A DNA stretch of 64,000 nucleotides. Source: Bacteroidota bacterium. Lineage in GTDB: Bacteria > Bacteroidota > Ignavibacteria > UBA10030 > SZUA-254. The position numbers and the translations under genes are program-made. Under the pieces are notes generated by a model. It was not told where the DNA came from and made no database searches. It saw only the letters and a program-made list of their open reading frames with translations. Below, piece after piece: positions 20,347 through 30,581 of the stretch; positions within the stretch are counted from its first letter, which is position 1; each line of letters begins with the position of its first letter. The stretch spans positions 32,846 to 96,845 of the forward strand of contig JAGVIE010000002.1 of the NCBI GenBank assembly GCA_020056225.1, written 5' to 3'.

Positions 20347-20435
20347 AATGTCATTTCTCATCCACCTTTGGTGGATGAGAAATCTAATCTAGTTCAAAGA
20401 TTTCTCTCCCTACTTTGTCGGAATCGAAATGACAA
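20347..20435. repeat. Dispersed palindromic intergenic repeat (GTCATTTC...GAAATGAC), copy 2
   Basis: Shares AGAAATCTAATCxAG-TCAAAGATTTCTCTCCC...GTCGGAATCGAAATGACAAAA with 62716-62820. Confidence 0.65.
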
Positions 20436-20531
20436 AACCAATTTTCCCTCAGTCTGGGAAACTCCCTCCCAGCTTTAGTGTAGGTGAAAAACAAAAACGG
20501 CTCACGTTGATGCATGATCCGTTGAGATCAT

Positions 20532-20580
20532 AACTTCCCGAAAGTTCCAGAATGACAACCACAGTAACTTTCGGGAAGTT
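20532..20580 (-). terminator. 15-bp perfect inverted repeat downstream of the YD-like repeat gene
   Basis: AACTTCCCGAAAGTT ... AACTTTCGGGAAGTT just after the minus-strand stop at 20583. Confidence 0.5.
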
Positions 20581-20582
20581 GC

Positions 20583-22193
20583 CTATCTCATCAAAACCAT
20601 CTTTTTAGTCTCAACAAAATCTCCCGCAAGCAATCTGTAAAAATATACTCCACCAGGGACATTATCCGCATTCCAAGTTACGGTATATTCCCCTTGTTCT
20701 TTTTTCTCTTGGGCAAGTGTTACCAATTCTCGTCCAAGCAAGTCATATACTTTTAGCGTAATAAAGCTTTCTTTTGGTATTGAGAATGATATTTTTGTTT
20801 GTGGGTTGAACGGATTGGGATAATTCGTTGAAAGCGCAAAGCTGCCAATAACATTTGCCAGTTCGTTTACATCTGTAATAAGCATTTGCCAGGTATATGT
20901 GCTTTTTCGGTAATTCACCCACTCACTACCGCCCCAAGTCCGATAGATATATTCCGCTCGGTTGCCATTTGCATCGTAACTGTAATTGTATTTTCTAACA
21001 TTTATCCATGAACTACCGTCCCCCATCTGATAGATATTTTCCATTCGGTTTCCATTTGCATCGTAAGTATAATTGTATTTTTTGATATTCACCCAAGCAC
21101 TACCGTCCCACCTCTGAGATAACAGATCCGTTCGGTTTCCATTTGTGTCATAGGCATAAGTGTATCTGTAGTTATCCACCCATGCAATCCCGATCCACCT
21201 CTGAGATAACAGATCCGTTCGGTTTCCATTTGCGTCATAAGAATATGTGGATTTGTAATTATTCACCCACACGCTATCGTTCCACGTCTGAGATGTTTGC
21301 TCCGTTCGGTTTCCGTCTGCGTCATAAGAATATGTGGATTTGTAATTATTCACCCACACACTATCGATCCATAAATGAAGAAGAGACTCTACTAGATTTT
21401 CATTTGCATCATAGATGTTTATCCCATTCAGCGAATTCACCCACGCACTACTATCCCATATCTGATAGTACCGCTCCGTTTCGTTTCCATTCACATCGTA
21501 GGTGTAAATGGACTTATCCACATTCATCCATACACTACCGTCCCAATTCTGAGTTAGAGACTCGGTTTGATTTCCATACGCATCATATGTAAAAATGTAT
21601 TTAGAGGAATTCACCAACATGGCACCATTCCAATTTTGATATAATTGCTCCGTTTGATTTCCATTTGCATCGTAGACGGAAGTAGATCTAAAGTAATTCA
21701 CCCATGCACTACCATCCCATGTCTGGTACATATATTCGGTTTGATTTCCATTTGCATTGTAGGCGTAAAGATACTTGTAATTATTCAACCATCCACTCCC
21801 ATCCCAATCCTGATATAAATATTCGGTTCGATTTCCATTGGCATCATAAACGGCTGTGGCTTTTCCTGCCGAATCCCAAACATTTGTAAGGGTATCCCAA
21901 ACCTCCCTCACATCAGATATCTGAACATACATAGTATCTGATAAAATCTTAGAGAGCTTGGCTTCTCTTCTAATGATTTGTTCTGGAGGATTTAAACCTT
22001 CCTCATCTTGAAACAATTCTTCATCATCTTTTCCGGTAAGATGTGGACACTGTTTCGATCCAACTTCCATCATCTTTTCTTGTATATATTTAGGGATAAG
22101 ATGAAGGTTATCCTTTTTCTGTGAGGACGCAGATGCAGTTAACACAATTAGAAGCGCGGTGATTGTGGTAAACAATATAGCAATATTCTTCAT
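20583..22193 (-). CDS. Secreted YD-like repeat protein with T9SS sorting domain
   Basis: Signal peptide, 11 tandem YDANGNRTE...WDGSxWVN repeats, C-terminal NYPNPFNPQTKISFSIP...GVYFYRL. Confidence 0.85.
   Translation of the reverse strand: MKNIAILFTTITALLIVLTASASSQKKDNLHLIPKYIQEKMMEVGSKQCPHLTGKDDEELFQDEEGLNPPEQIIRREAKLSKILSDTMYVQISDVREVWDTLTNVWDSAGKATAVYDANGNRTEYLYQDWDGSGWLNNYKYLYAYNANGNQTEYMYQTWDGSAWVNYFRSTSVYDANGNQTEQLYQNWNGAMLVNSSKYIFTYDAYGNQTESLTQNWDGSVWMNVDKSIYTYDVNGNETERYYQIWDSSAWVNSLNGINIYDANENLVESLLHLWIDSVWVNNYKSTYSYDADGNRTEQTSQTWNDSVWVNNYKSTYSYDANGNRTDLLSQRWIGIAWVDNYRYTYAYDTNGNRTDLLSQRWDGSAWVNIKKYNYTYDANGNRMENIYQMGDGSSWINVRKYNYSYDANGNRAEYIYRTWGGSEWVNYRKSTYTWQMLITDVNELANVIGSFALSTNYPNPFNPQTKISFSIPKESFITLKVYDLLGRELVTLAQEKKEQGEYTVTWNADNVPGGVYFYRLLAGDFVETKKMVLMR
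20892..21848 (-). repeat. Coding tandem repeat, 11 units of 87 bp (29 aa)
   Basis: Translated repeats align without indels from YDANGNRTEYLYQDWDGSGWLNNYKYLYA onward. Confidence 0.85.
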
Positions 22194-22258
22194 AAATTCC
22201 TCACCTATTTGTGATGCAATGATTGTACAAAATTAAAAAGTTTATTAATAAAAATTAT

Positions 22259-23752
22259 TTAGGATGACACGAGCCGCCAGGTTGTTCCGTCTTTTTTGTC
22301 TTCAATAATAATTCCAAGCTTCGCCAAGCCATCTCGAATTTTATCCGACATTGTCCAGAGCTTCTGTGCACGGGCTTCGGCTCGAAGTTCGATGATGAAC
22401 TGAATCAGATCGTTCTCGCTCGCACCTTCTAACGATTGCGCTTCAACATGCGCAGGTATAACGCCCAGCACCACACCGCCCAGCACGTTAAATAACGCAT
22501 CTGCTTCCTGCAAAATCTTTATCTCGGCTTTACCGCCTGCAAGAATCGTGTTCACTTCGCGGCTAAGATCGAACAAAATCCCGATAGCTTGCGGCGTGTT
22601 GAAATCGTCATCCATCGCATCGAGAAATGCTTTTTTAAATCCCACCAAATCAACGAAAATTGAATCTTGAGACTTGAAACTTGAATCCTTCATTTCGCTC
22701 CCCTTAACTTCTAATTTTCTTAACTTCCCAACTTCCTCTCTCAGATTCCTTACCGTATTTAATAACTTTTCCAATCCCTTGGACGCACCTTCTAAGGCTT
22801 CATCTGTGAAATCGAGTGTGCTTCTGTAATGACTCTGGAGAATGAAGAAACGCACAACAAGCGGCGAGTACTTTTTGAACGCATCTTTCAAATTTATGAC
22901 ATTGCCAAGCGACTTACCCATCTTTTGTCCGCCGACCGTGACCATGTTGTTGTGAATCCAGTACTTCACAAATTGTTTTCCGGTCGCGCATTCGCTCTGT
23001 GCGATCTCGCACTCATGATGGGGGAATTGATTTTCCATTCCGCCGCCGTGTATATCGAAAGTTTCTCCCAGATATTTCATCGACATCGCGGAACATTCAA
23101 GATGCCAGCCGGGGAAACCCATTTCCCATGGACTTTGCCACTGCATGATGTGAGATGCTTCCGCTTTTTTCCATAAAGCGAAATCGGCGGGATGTTTCTT
23201 TTCCGGATTCACGCCAACACGAGCGCCGGCTTCCATTTCATCGATCGGACGATGAGAAAGCTTGCCATATTCTTTGAATTTTGTTACATCAAAATAAACC
23301 GAGCCGTTCTTCTCATACGCAAATCCCTGCTCAATGAGTTTTTGAACGATTGCGATTTGTTCGATGATGTGTCCGGTCGCCCGCGGTGAAATATCCGGAC
23401 GAACCACATCGAGCGCATCCATATCATCGAAGTAACTGCGGGTATACATCTCAACAACCTGCATAGGATGGATACGGTCTTTCCTGGACTGTTTCTCGAT
23501 TTTATCTTCACCCTCATCGGCATCGTCGGTAAGATGGCCGACATCCGTGATATTCTGTACATACAGGGTTTTATAGCCGAGATAGCGAAGGTAACGGACG
23601 ATCACATCAAAAGAGACGTAGCTCTTGGCATGACCGATGTGTGAGTGTCCGTAGACCGTTGGTCCGCAAACATAAATCCCAACTCTGCCTTCAACAAGCG
23701 GTTTGAATTCATCTTTCCGTCGTGTGAGTGTGTTGTAGATTTTGAGGGGCAT
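22259..23752 (-). CDS. cysS: Cysteinyl-tRNA synthetase
   Basis: [50 protein letters not shown]. Confidence 0.97.
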   Translation of the reverse strand: MPLKIYNTLTRRKDEFKPLVEGRVGIYVCGPTVYGHSHIGHAKSYVSFDVIVRYLRYLGYKTLYVQNITDVGHLTDDADEGEDKIEKQSRKDRIHPMQVVEMYTRSYFDDMDALDVVRPDISPRATGHIIEQIAIVQKLIEQGFAYEKNGSVYFDVTKFKEYGKLSHRPIDEMEAGARVGVNPEKKHPADFALWKKAEASHIMQWQSPWEMGFPGWHLECSAMSMKYLGETFDIHGGGMENQFPHHECEIAQSECATGKQFVKYWIHNNMVTVGGQKMGKSLGNVINLKDAFKKYSPLVVRFFILQSHYRSTLDFTDEALEGASKGLEKLLNTVRNLREEVGKLRKLEVKGSEMKDSSFKSQDSIFVDLVGFKKAFLDAMDDDFNTPQAIGILFDLSREVNTILAGGKAEIKILQEADALFNVLGGVVLGVIPAHVEAQSLEGASENDLIQFIIELRAEARAQKLWTMSDKIRDGLAKLGIIIEDKKDGTTWRLVSS

Positions 23753-23758
23753 TTTAAC

Positions 23759-23989
23759 TCATAAACTAAAATTAGCATGAATAGGAACTGTGATCTCACC
23801 ATTCTTTTTTGAACTTCTCTTTTTGAAGTTCAATATTGAAAATCCCACAATTTTCTTTGTCTTTGGATTGATGCGAATAAAAAATTCATCTGAAATCTCA
23901 TTTGAGATAGCCTTAACAGGTTTTCCAATTGAAATATCAAGCACATCTCCGACCTGATCGTAAGTAAAGTTTAACTTCTTCGTTTTCAT
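23759..23989 (-). CDS. DUF2283-like small protein
   Basis: MKTKKLNFTYDQVGDVLDISIGKPVKAIS...EISDEFFIRINPKTKKIVGFSIL. Confidence 0.7.
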   Translation of the reverse strand: MKTKKLNFTYDQVGDVLDISIGKPVKAISNEISDEFFIRINPKTKKIVGFSILNFKKRSSKKNGEITVPIHANFSL

Positions 23990-24287
23990 AATTCATCTCC
24001 GGCTTTTATATAATCTGTTACGTAGGCAGTAACTAGAAAATTCCTTCTATTGGTTTTAACAACTACAAGCAAATATTTACCCCCTAATATAGCCGGATAA
24101 TATCTGTAATACAATCGAACAGATTTATCCGTTATACTCATCTTAATTAAATCCGGACTGACAAGCGTCTCTTTAACCTCATCCTGTAAATCTAAGAGTT
24201 CAGGATGTTGTTGGCATACATGCTGCCATCGTTCCTTTGGAATTTCGATTACCCGTCCAAAACATCCTGAATACTAACTGTTTTCAT
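23986..24287 (-). pseudogene. Frameshifted small gene upstream of DUF2283 (RelE/DUF4258-like)
   Basis: MKTVSIQDVLDG then +1 frame RVIEIPKERWQHVCQQHPELLDLQDEVKETLVSPDLIKMSITDKSVRLYYRYYPAILGGKYLLVVVKTNRRNFLVTAYVTDYIKAGDEL*; 302 nt, one short of 101 codons; stop overlaps the next ATG. Confidence 0.65.
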
Positions 24288-24345
24288 ATTAATATTCCAT
24301 TTTAATCATTGCGAATTATCTAACTACCGTCATATCCATAGAATC

Positions 24346-26469
24346 CTATTTCGATATTCCACATTGATTTAAAATATACGCATAATCGAAGGCAATTTCC
24401 TTCAGCCGCTCATATCTGCCCGATGCGCCGCCATGCCCCGCACCCATATTAACCTTGAGCAAGACGATGTTGTTGTCTGTTTTCGTTGCCCTGAGTTTGG
24501 CTGCCCACTTCGTTCCTTCCCAATAATTGACGCGCGGATCGTTGAATCCAACCTTCACAAGGATATTCGGATAGTTTACTGCTTTCACATTCACGTAGGG
24601 ATCGTACGATTTCATATAATCGTAATAGACCTTCTCGTTCGGATTGCCCCACTCGAGATATTCCTGTGCTGTGTACATGAGACCGGCATCGAGCATAGTA
24701 TTCAGCGCATCGACGAATGGAACCGATGCAATCACCGCTTTGAATAAATCGGGACGCATTGTTGTTACCGCACCCATCAACAAACCACCTGCACTTCCTC
24801 CTGAAATAGTCAGCTTTTCTTCGCTTGTATATTTTTGTTTGATGAGATATTCAGCACATGCTATGAAATCGGTAAAAGTATTTTTCTTATTCAACAATTT
24901 ACCGTTATCGTACCACTCACGCCCCATATCGCCGCCGCCGCGAACGTGCGCTAATGCCACTATCATTCCGCGATCAAGGTAACTCACCCGGCTCGAACTG
25001 AACGTCGGCTGTGTAGGAGACCCGTACGCACCATAGCCGGACATATGAAGAGGTGCGGCACCGTCTTTTATAACGCCCTTTTTATAAACCAGCGAGATAG
25101 GAACCTCTGTCCCATCATCAGCTTTAGCAAAAATTCTTTCCGACTGATACTGTGAAGGATCATAACCGCCAAGAACTTCCTGTTGTTTAATAAGTTTTCT
25201 CTCCTTAGTCTCCAGATTATAATCAAAGATAGATGCAGGTTGAGTTAACGATTGATAGCTGAAGCGGAAAATATTTGTATCGAATACTCTATTAACGTTA
25301 GCATAAGCAGTGTACACCGGATCGGGGAATTCTATAAAATGACCTCTATCATTACGCAGGTCTACAACTCTCATTTTCTGTAAACCTCTATCACGCTCAT
25401 ATACAATCATGTGATTGGCGAAGAAATCTGCGCCTTCGAGTGTGACATTTTTCCGCCATGGAATTATCTCTTCCCAATTATTTTCATTCGGATCTGCGAT
25501 TGGGGCACGCACAAGCATGAATGTCGTCGCATCTTTATTCGTGCGTATGTAAAAGTAATCTCCCCATTGATCTACGCTGTATTCATGATCGGGCTGTCGC
25601 GGAATAATCACTTTAAACTCCGCAGTCGGGTCTGATGCGTTGATATACCGCCACTCAGTGGAATTAAAAGCATTCGATCCCATAAATATATACTTGTTGT
25701 TTCTTGTACGATCAATTCCAACCGTGTACAACGCATCTTTTTCTTCATATACTAACCGGTCTTCGGAAGATTTTGTACCCAGAGTATGACGATAAACTCT
25801 GTACGGTCGTTTCGCCGAATCTTCTACAGTGTAGAAGATCGTTTTATTATCCATCGCCCATGTAAGGCTTTGCGTGTTCTCAACCCGATCGCTTAGAATA
25901 TTGCCATCCGTCAAATTCTTCACATTGAGTATGTAATTTTCGGAACCGTTGGTATCGACTGAGAATGCAAGGAGATTTCCATCCGTACTGATATCCATCT
26001 GCGCTGTACGATAGAAGCGATAGCCTTTCGACATTTCATTCTGATCAAAATATATTTCTTCATTTGCATCGGTACTGCCTTTTTTTCGGCAGAAGATGGG
26101 ATATTGCTTCCCTTTCTCGGTCCGCGTATAATAAAAGTATTCCCCATCGCGGTACGGCGGATCCTGATCCGTTTCCTTTATACGCCGTATCATTTCGTTG
26201 TAAAGCGTTTCCTGAAACGCTTCCGTAGGCTTCATGGTCGCATCTGTATAGGAGTTCTCCGCTTTCAAATATTCGATAACCTCGGGATTGGTCCGGCTCT
26301 CATCTCTAAGCCAATAGTAATTATCGGCCCGAACATCTCCGTGAAGTGTATCGTACTTCGGGACGATCTTTGGAACGGGTGGCTGTTGAGTCCATCCATA
26401 ACTGAAAAGATTAAAAGTTAGAAAGATTGAAAAGATTATTTTATTTAAGTTTTTCATATAGAATCCCAT
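24346..26469 (-). CDS. S9A prolyl oligopeptidase family peptidase (secreted)
   Basis: YYWLRDESR; GGSAGGLLMGAV; HVRGGGDMGREWY; GAGHGGASGRYE. Confidence 0.93.
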   Translation of the reverse strand: MGFYMKNLNKIIFSIFLTFNLFSYGWTQQPPVPKIVPKYDTLHGDVRADNYYWLRDESRTNPEVIEYLKAENSYTDATMKPTEAFQETLYNEMIRRIKETDQDPPYRDGEYFYYTRTEKGKQYPIFCRKKGSTDANEEIYFDQNEMSKGYRFYRTAQMDISTDGNLLAFSVDTNGSENYILNVKNLTDGNILSDRVENTQSLTWAMDNKTIFYTVEDSAKRPYRVYRHTLGTKSSEDRLVYEEKDALYTVGIDRTRNNKYIFMGSNAFNSTEWRYINASDPTAEFKVIIPRQPDHEYSVDQWGDYFYIRTNKDATTFMLVRAPIADPNENNWEEIIPWRKNVTLEGADFFANHMIVYERDRGLQKMRVVDLRNDRGHFIEFPDPVYTAYANVNRVFDTNIFRFSYQSLTQPASIFDYNLETKERKLIKQQEVLGGYDPSQYQSERIFAKADDGTEVPISLVYKKGVIKDGAAPLHMSGYGAYGSPTQPTFSSSRVSYLDRGMIVALAHVRGGGDMGREWYDNGKLLNKKNTFTDFIACAEYLIKQKYTSEEKLTISGGSAGGLLMGAVTTMRPDLFKAVIASVPFVDALNTMLDAGLMYTAQEYLEWGNPNEKVYYDYMKSYDPYVNVKAVNYPNILVKVGFNDPRVNYWEGTKWAAKLRATKTDNNIVLLKVNMGAGHGGASGRYERLKEIAFDYAYILNQCGISK

Positions 26470-26535
26470 AATTGATTATATAAATTATTAAAATTTCAAA
26501 AAAAATACTCAATGCTCTTGGCTCTCCGCTCTTAA

Positions 26536-28242
26536 CTATTTTATACCCATCAACTCTCTCGCACTTTCCAGCCCGCTCTTTGTTACTTCCTCGCCGCTCA
26601 TCAGTTTAGCAACTTCTTCAACCCGTGCTTCGATAGCCAGCTTGCGGATCGTAGTGACGGCGCGTTGTTTGTCTTCCGTCTTTTCTACGACAAAATGTAT
26701 ATCAGCAAAACCTGCAATTTGCGGAAGATGCGTAATGGCAATGACTTGATGGAACTGCGATAGTTTTTTCAAACTTTGCCCGACTGCCTGAGCAATCCTG
26801 CCGCTAACGCCGACATCTATTTCATCGAAGATGAGAAGCGGCAATCTGTCGGATTTTGCAAGAATCATTTTCATCGCGAGCATGATGCGGGAGATTTCAC
26901 CACCCGATGCAACCTTTGCCAACGGCTTTGGGTCTTCTCCGACATTCGTTGAAATATGAAATTCCACAAAATCCATTCCCTCCGGCGTTGCCGTCAGGTA
27001 TTCTTTTCCGAGCTTGATAATAGCATCGTCTTTATTTTGCGCGGGAGATGTCGTGATAACAGTTTCAAATAGTGCGTTCGGAATCCCCAGTTCTCCCAAA
27101 GCCATTATGATCGATTTACCGGCTTTCTTTCCGACTTCATGGCGTTTGATTGAAAGCCGTTGGGCAATTTCGGAAACTATTTTCCGTTCCGCTTCGAAGC
27201 GCTTCACGAGCGACGAGATTTCGGTTTGGAAATTATTTGCTAGCTCAAATTCACGACCGATATTTTCTCTGAGTGTGATTACTGCTTCAAGCGAGCCGCC
27301 GTATTTCTTCTTGAGAAGTGCGATATTGCCGAGACGGTTCCGGATTCCTTCGAGCCGCTCTGGATTGAATTCTATTTTCGAATTATATTGCTGAATAAAT
27401 TTTGCCAGCTCATCTATAATGGCGGCGGCAGAGTTTGCCTCGTTCCTCGGTTCGCCGAATGACGTATCGATAGCGGCAAGATTCTCAAGTTCGTTCCTCG
27501 CCAGGATAATCCGGTCGTGAACCGCATTGTCACCTTCGTACAGCATCTGGTATAACCGCTCGGTCGCGCTGAAGAGTTTTTCGGCATTCTCTAAAATCCG
27601 CAGTTCATTTTCCAATTCATCTTCTTCACCTGCATGCGGACTTACGGCATCAATTTCTTTTATCTGGAATTCATACAATGACCGCCGCTCCATCAACTGT
27701 TGTTCTTTTGCTTTCAACTCTTTAAGTTCGTTGAGAATTTGGTGCGTCTTGTGGTATGCCCGACTGAATTCATTAACTAATCCTTCCAACCGCCCGTAAT
27801 CATCAAGCAAGTCGATGTGTGTTTCGGTTCTCAGTAAAGATTGATGCTCATGTTGGCCATGGAGATCGACGAGCAAATCGCCTGCTTCCTTCAATAATGA
27901 AGTCGTAACAGGTGAATCGTTTATGAATGAACGGCTTTGTCCTTTGATAGAAACTTCGCGTCGTACAATAAGTTCATCTGAAAAATCGATCTCATTTTTT
28001 TCCAAAAGCTTTTTTAATTTTTGATTTCCCGCAGTATCAAACAGACCCTCAACAACGGCTTTCTCCGCACCCTTCCTTACAGAATCGGTATCGGCGCGCT
28101 CACCAAGCACCAAACTCAGCGCATCAATGATGATTGACTTACCAGCACCCGTTTCACCGGTGATGATGTTCAGTCCGCGCTCGAATTCCACATTGAGTTC
28201 TTCGATGAGCGCATAGTTTTTTATTAATAGGGTTTTAAGCAT
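26536..28242 (-). CDS. recN: DNA repair protein RecN
   Basis: LIKNYALIEELNVEFERGLNIITGETGAGKSIIIDAL; LASGGEISRIMLAMK; IFDEIDVGVSG. Confidence 0.95.
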   Translation of the reverse strand: MLKTLLIKNYALIEELNVEFERGLNIITGETGAGKSIIIDALSLVLGERADTDSVRKGAEKAVVEGLFDTAGNQKLKKLLEKNEIDFSDELIVRREVSIKGQSRSFINDSPVTTSLLKEAGDLLVDLHGQHEHQSLLRTETHIDLLDDYGRLEGLVNEFSRAYHKTHQILNELKELKAKEQQLMERRSLYEFQIKEIDAVSPHAGEEDELENELRILENAEKLFSATERLYQMLYEGDNAVHDRIILARNELENLAAIDTSFGEPRNEANSAAAIIDELAKFIQQYNSKIEFNPERLEGIRNRLGNIALLKKKYGGSLEAVITLRENIGREFELANNFQTEISSLVKRFEAERKIVSEIAQRLSIKRHEVGKKAGKSIIMALGELGIPNALFETVITTSPAQNKDDAIIKLGKEYLTATPEGMDFVEFHISTNVGEDPKPLAKVASGGEISRIMLAMKMILAKSDRLPLLIFDEIDVGVSGRIAQAVGQSLKKLSQFHQVIAITHLPQIAGFADIHFVVEKTEDKQRAVTTIRKLAIEARVEEVAKLMSGEEVTKSGLESARELMGIK

Positions 28243-28436
28243 AGAATACGATTGTTATGTCCGACCCGCAGTCGGATGACTTAGCTGAATCATGAAATCC
28301 ATCTACGAGATGGACTCTACACTGTATTAATTGTTATCAATTTAATGAATTTTCTTGAAAATTCAAGAAAGTAGTAAGGTTGATTTTCTAAAGATTTTTG
28401 GTATATTTCTACACGTTTGAAATGCAGAAAACCTGA

Positions 28437-28482
28437 TAGCCGCAAGTCTTCAGCTTGCGTGCAGAGATGCCATGAACGCAGA
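28437..28482 (+). repeat. Dispersed intergenic repeat (TAGCCGCAAG...GAACGCAGA), copy A
   Basis: Near-identical to 29366-29410. Confidence 0.7.
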
Positions 28483-28602
28483 ATTTAAGTCTGTCGACGA
28501 CTCGACTAGTCGAATAGCATCCATTGACTAAAAAAATAAATTATCTTGAAAAACTACATTAACATAATCTATATAAAATAAAAATAGGAGGATAAAAACA
28601 TT

Positions 28603-29340
28603 ATGGCCATCCGAATAAATTCTGCTTATAGAGTAATGAAAATTATGGAGAGTGCTTCGAAATTAGTCAGCGAACCGACAATCGAGGTATGGCAAAAAAT
28701 ACTTAACATTTCTAATGATGATGAGCTTTCATCCGCATATAAGGTCCTCGAAAAATTAAACCTACTCAGGGCTGAGATAATTGCAATTTCGGAGGGCATG
28801 AAGCGTGTAAATATTGATACCAATACTTATGAACGCGCGATCAAGAGTGTTGAGGGAGTACTGCGTCCACAGATATTATACCAAAACTGGGCTAATATTC
28901 GCGGAGCCCTTTCTCATGATGTATTAAACTTATTAAATATATGCTCACAACTATTACCTGACGAAGAAGAAATGATCTCAGAGGATGATCTTAATACTAT
29001 CAAGAGTGGGATCGAAAATTTCCGAAATTCTCTTTCAAAGAGTGAATATTCATCCGACGTAAAGGTGTTTGTAGTCAACCAGCTAAAGCTTATTGAGGAA
29101 GCTTTAAGTAATTATCATATAATAGGAGTAAAAGCGTTTAGTACTGCTTACTATAAAGCCTACGTAGACCTTATTAAAGACGCTTCAAAATTACAAAACG
29201 ATGACGGCAAAAGAGCAATTGATAAGATTAAAGGCGTATGGAAAAAAATTGTTGAGACCTCTGATAAAGCCAATAAGTATCAACATCTTTTATCAAATGG
29301 TATTAAATTACTCGAAATGGGAAAAGATATCTTCATTTGA
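28603..29340 (+). CDS. Hypothetical helical protein
   Basis: 245-aa ORF with AGGAGG-like RBS (aaataggaggataaaaaca); no recognised motif. Confidence 0.7.
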   Translation: MAIRINSAYRVMKIMESASKLVSEPTIEVWQKILNISNDDELSSAYKVLEKLNLLRAEIIAISEGMKRVNIDTNTYERAIKSVEGVLRPQILYQNWANIRGALSHDVLNLLNICSQLLPDEEEMISEDDLNTIKSGIENFRNSLSKSEYSSDVKVFVVNQLKLIEEALSNYHIIGVKAFSTAYYKAYVDLIKDASKLQNDDGKRAIDKIKGVWKKIVETSDKANKYQHLLSNGIKLLEMGKDIFI

Positions 29341-29365
29341 ACAATTTGATAGGTTTTCAATCTAG

Positions 29366-29459
29366 TAGCCACAAGCTTCAGCTTGCGTGCAAAGATACCA
29401 CGAACGCAGACATTCCGCCACAGGCGGATGAGCCTCTGGCTCAAAAGTCTGCGGCTACA
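29366..29459 (+). repeat. Dispersed intergenic repeat, copy B (fuller copy, ends TGCGGCTACA)
   Basis: TAGCCACAAGCTTCAGCTTGCGTGCAAAGATACCACGAACGCAGA...AAGTCTGCGGCTACA; ends inversely repeated. Confidence 0.7.
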
Positions 29460-30213
29460 GCTCAAAAAACTTTATATCCGGCAAATCTTTAAGGATGCCG
29501 TGATAGTACGCCATCCTGAAAAATTCGGTGAGATATGACGAAGCATTATCATCAAGATCGTAGCTGAATTGCAATAAGGGAAATTGCGATTCAACCGCTG
29601 AATCTTCATTCAACATTGCAGCGCCTTTTTTGCCCATTTCGATAAGCGATTTTATTTCTTCCTTTATCAACGCATCTTCACGCGCGACCCAAATCCCGTG
29701 GACATACGGTAAATCCGTAATATCCATCCACTCATCGACGAGATCCATTTTATTTGTTCTATCTTTCAGATTAAACGCTTCATCTCCGACAGCCAAAAAA
29801 GCATCTGCTTGCTGAAGTCCGGCTTCTACACCTTGTATGATAGGAATGATTTTTGGTTTTATATCGAATTTCTCAGATAGCACAATACTGGCAAGTACAA
29901 TTTCCGAAACGTTTTCCGGATGAACTGCAATAGTATTAATCCGGGCTAAATTCTCATTAAAGAAAAGCATAATCGCGCCGCTCTCACCTTCCGAGACTGC
30001 ACCAACCTCCGGCACGATACGGTACATTGAATAATCTTTAGCATAATCTATCGGAGACAAGAAAGCTCCGTCAAGATTTTTTTGACGGAGCTTTATCGCA
30101 AGTTGTGCGGATGAGTCTTCAACAGCTAAGAACAGCGGATGCTCTCGCCCCTTGAAGCCGCTGAACAACGGCTGCGCATAGAGATGCGAGATAACCCCAA
30201 TACGTTTTGCCAC
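29455..30213 (-). CDS. mqnA: Chorismate dehydratase / MqnA-family menaquinone biosynthesis protein
   Basis: RIGVISHLYAQPL...DGAFLSPIDYAKDYSMYRIVPEVGAVSEGESGAIMLF. Confidence 0.75.
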   Translation of the reverse strand: MAKRIGVISHLYAQPLFSGFKGREHPLFLAVEDSSAQLAIKLRQKNLDGAFLSPIDYAKDYSMYRIVPEVGAVSEGESGAIMLFFNENLARINTIAVHPENVSEIVLASIVLSEKFDIKPKIIPIIQGVEAGLQQADAFLAVGDEAFNLKDRTNKMDLVDEWMDITDLPYVHGIWVAREDALIKEEIKSLIEMGKKGAAMLNEDSAVESQFPLLQFSYDLDDNASSYLTEFFRMAYYHGILKDLPDIKFFEL

Positions 30214-30218
30214 AAAAT

Positions 30219-30563
30219 TTAGTCGCCCGATGTTTTCTGGCGGATTTGTTTCGCGGCAAGCTCGCGCAGATAGTACATCTTTGATCGGCGTACATTGCCT
30301 TCTTTCATTATATCGATCTTCGCAACTCGCGGTGAATGTAGCGGGAATATACGCTCAACCCCGACACCGTTAGAAATCTTACGCACAGTGAACGTAGCGC
30401 GCAATCCATCGCCGTGCCGTCCGATGACCACACCCTGAAATTGCTGGATGCGCTCTTTGTCACCTTCGATAACGCGAACATGAACGTTAATCGTATCGCC
30501 TGCGCGAAATTGCGGAAGATCGGTCTTCATCTGTGTTGCTTCGACCAGCTTCATTTTTTCCAT
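30219..30563 (-). CDS. rplS: 50S ribosomal protein L19
   Basis: [33 protein letters not shown]; conserved operon position. Confidence 0.97.
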   Translation of the reverse strand: MEKMKLVEATQMKTDLPQFRAGDTINVHVRVIEGDKERIQQFQGVVIGRHGDGLRATFTVRKISNGVGVERIFPLHSPRVAKIDIMKEGNVRRSKMYYLRELAAKQIRQKTSGD

Positions 30564-30581
30564 TATAGTTTTTCCTTATTA

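Noticed and set aside
21143-21592. 149-aa plus-strand repetitive ORF
   Set aside because: Antisense readout of the YD-like coding repeats on the minus strand
20892-21848. Regularly spaced repeats resembling a CRISPR-like array
   Set aside because: The repeats are in-frame 87-bp protein-coding units with no unique spacers and no cas genes nearby
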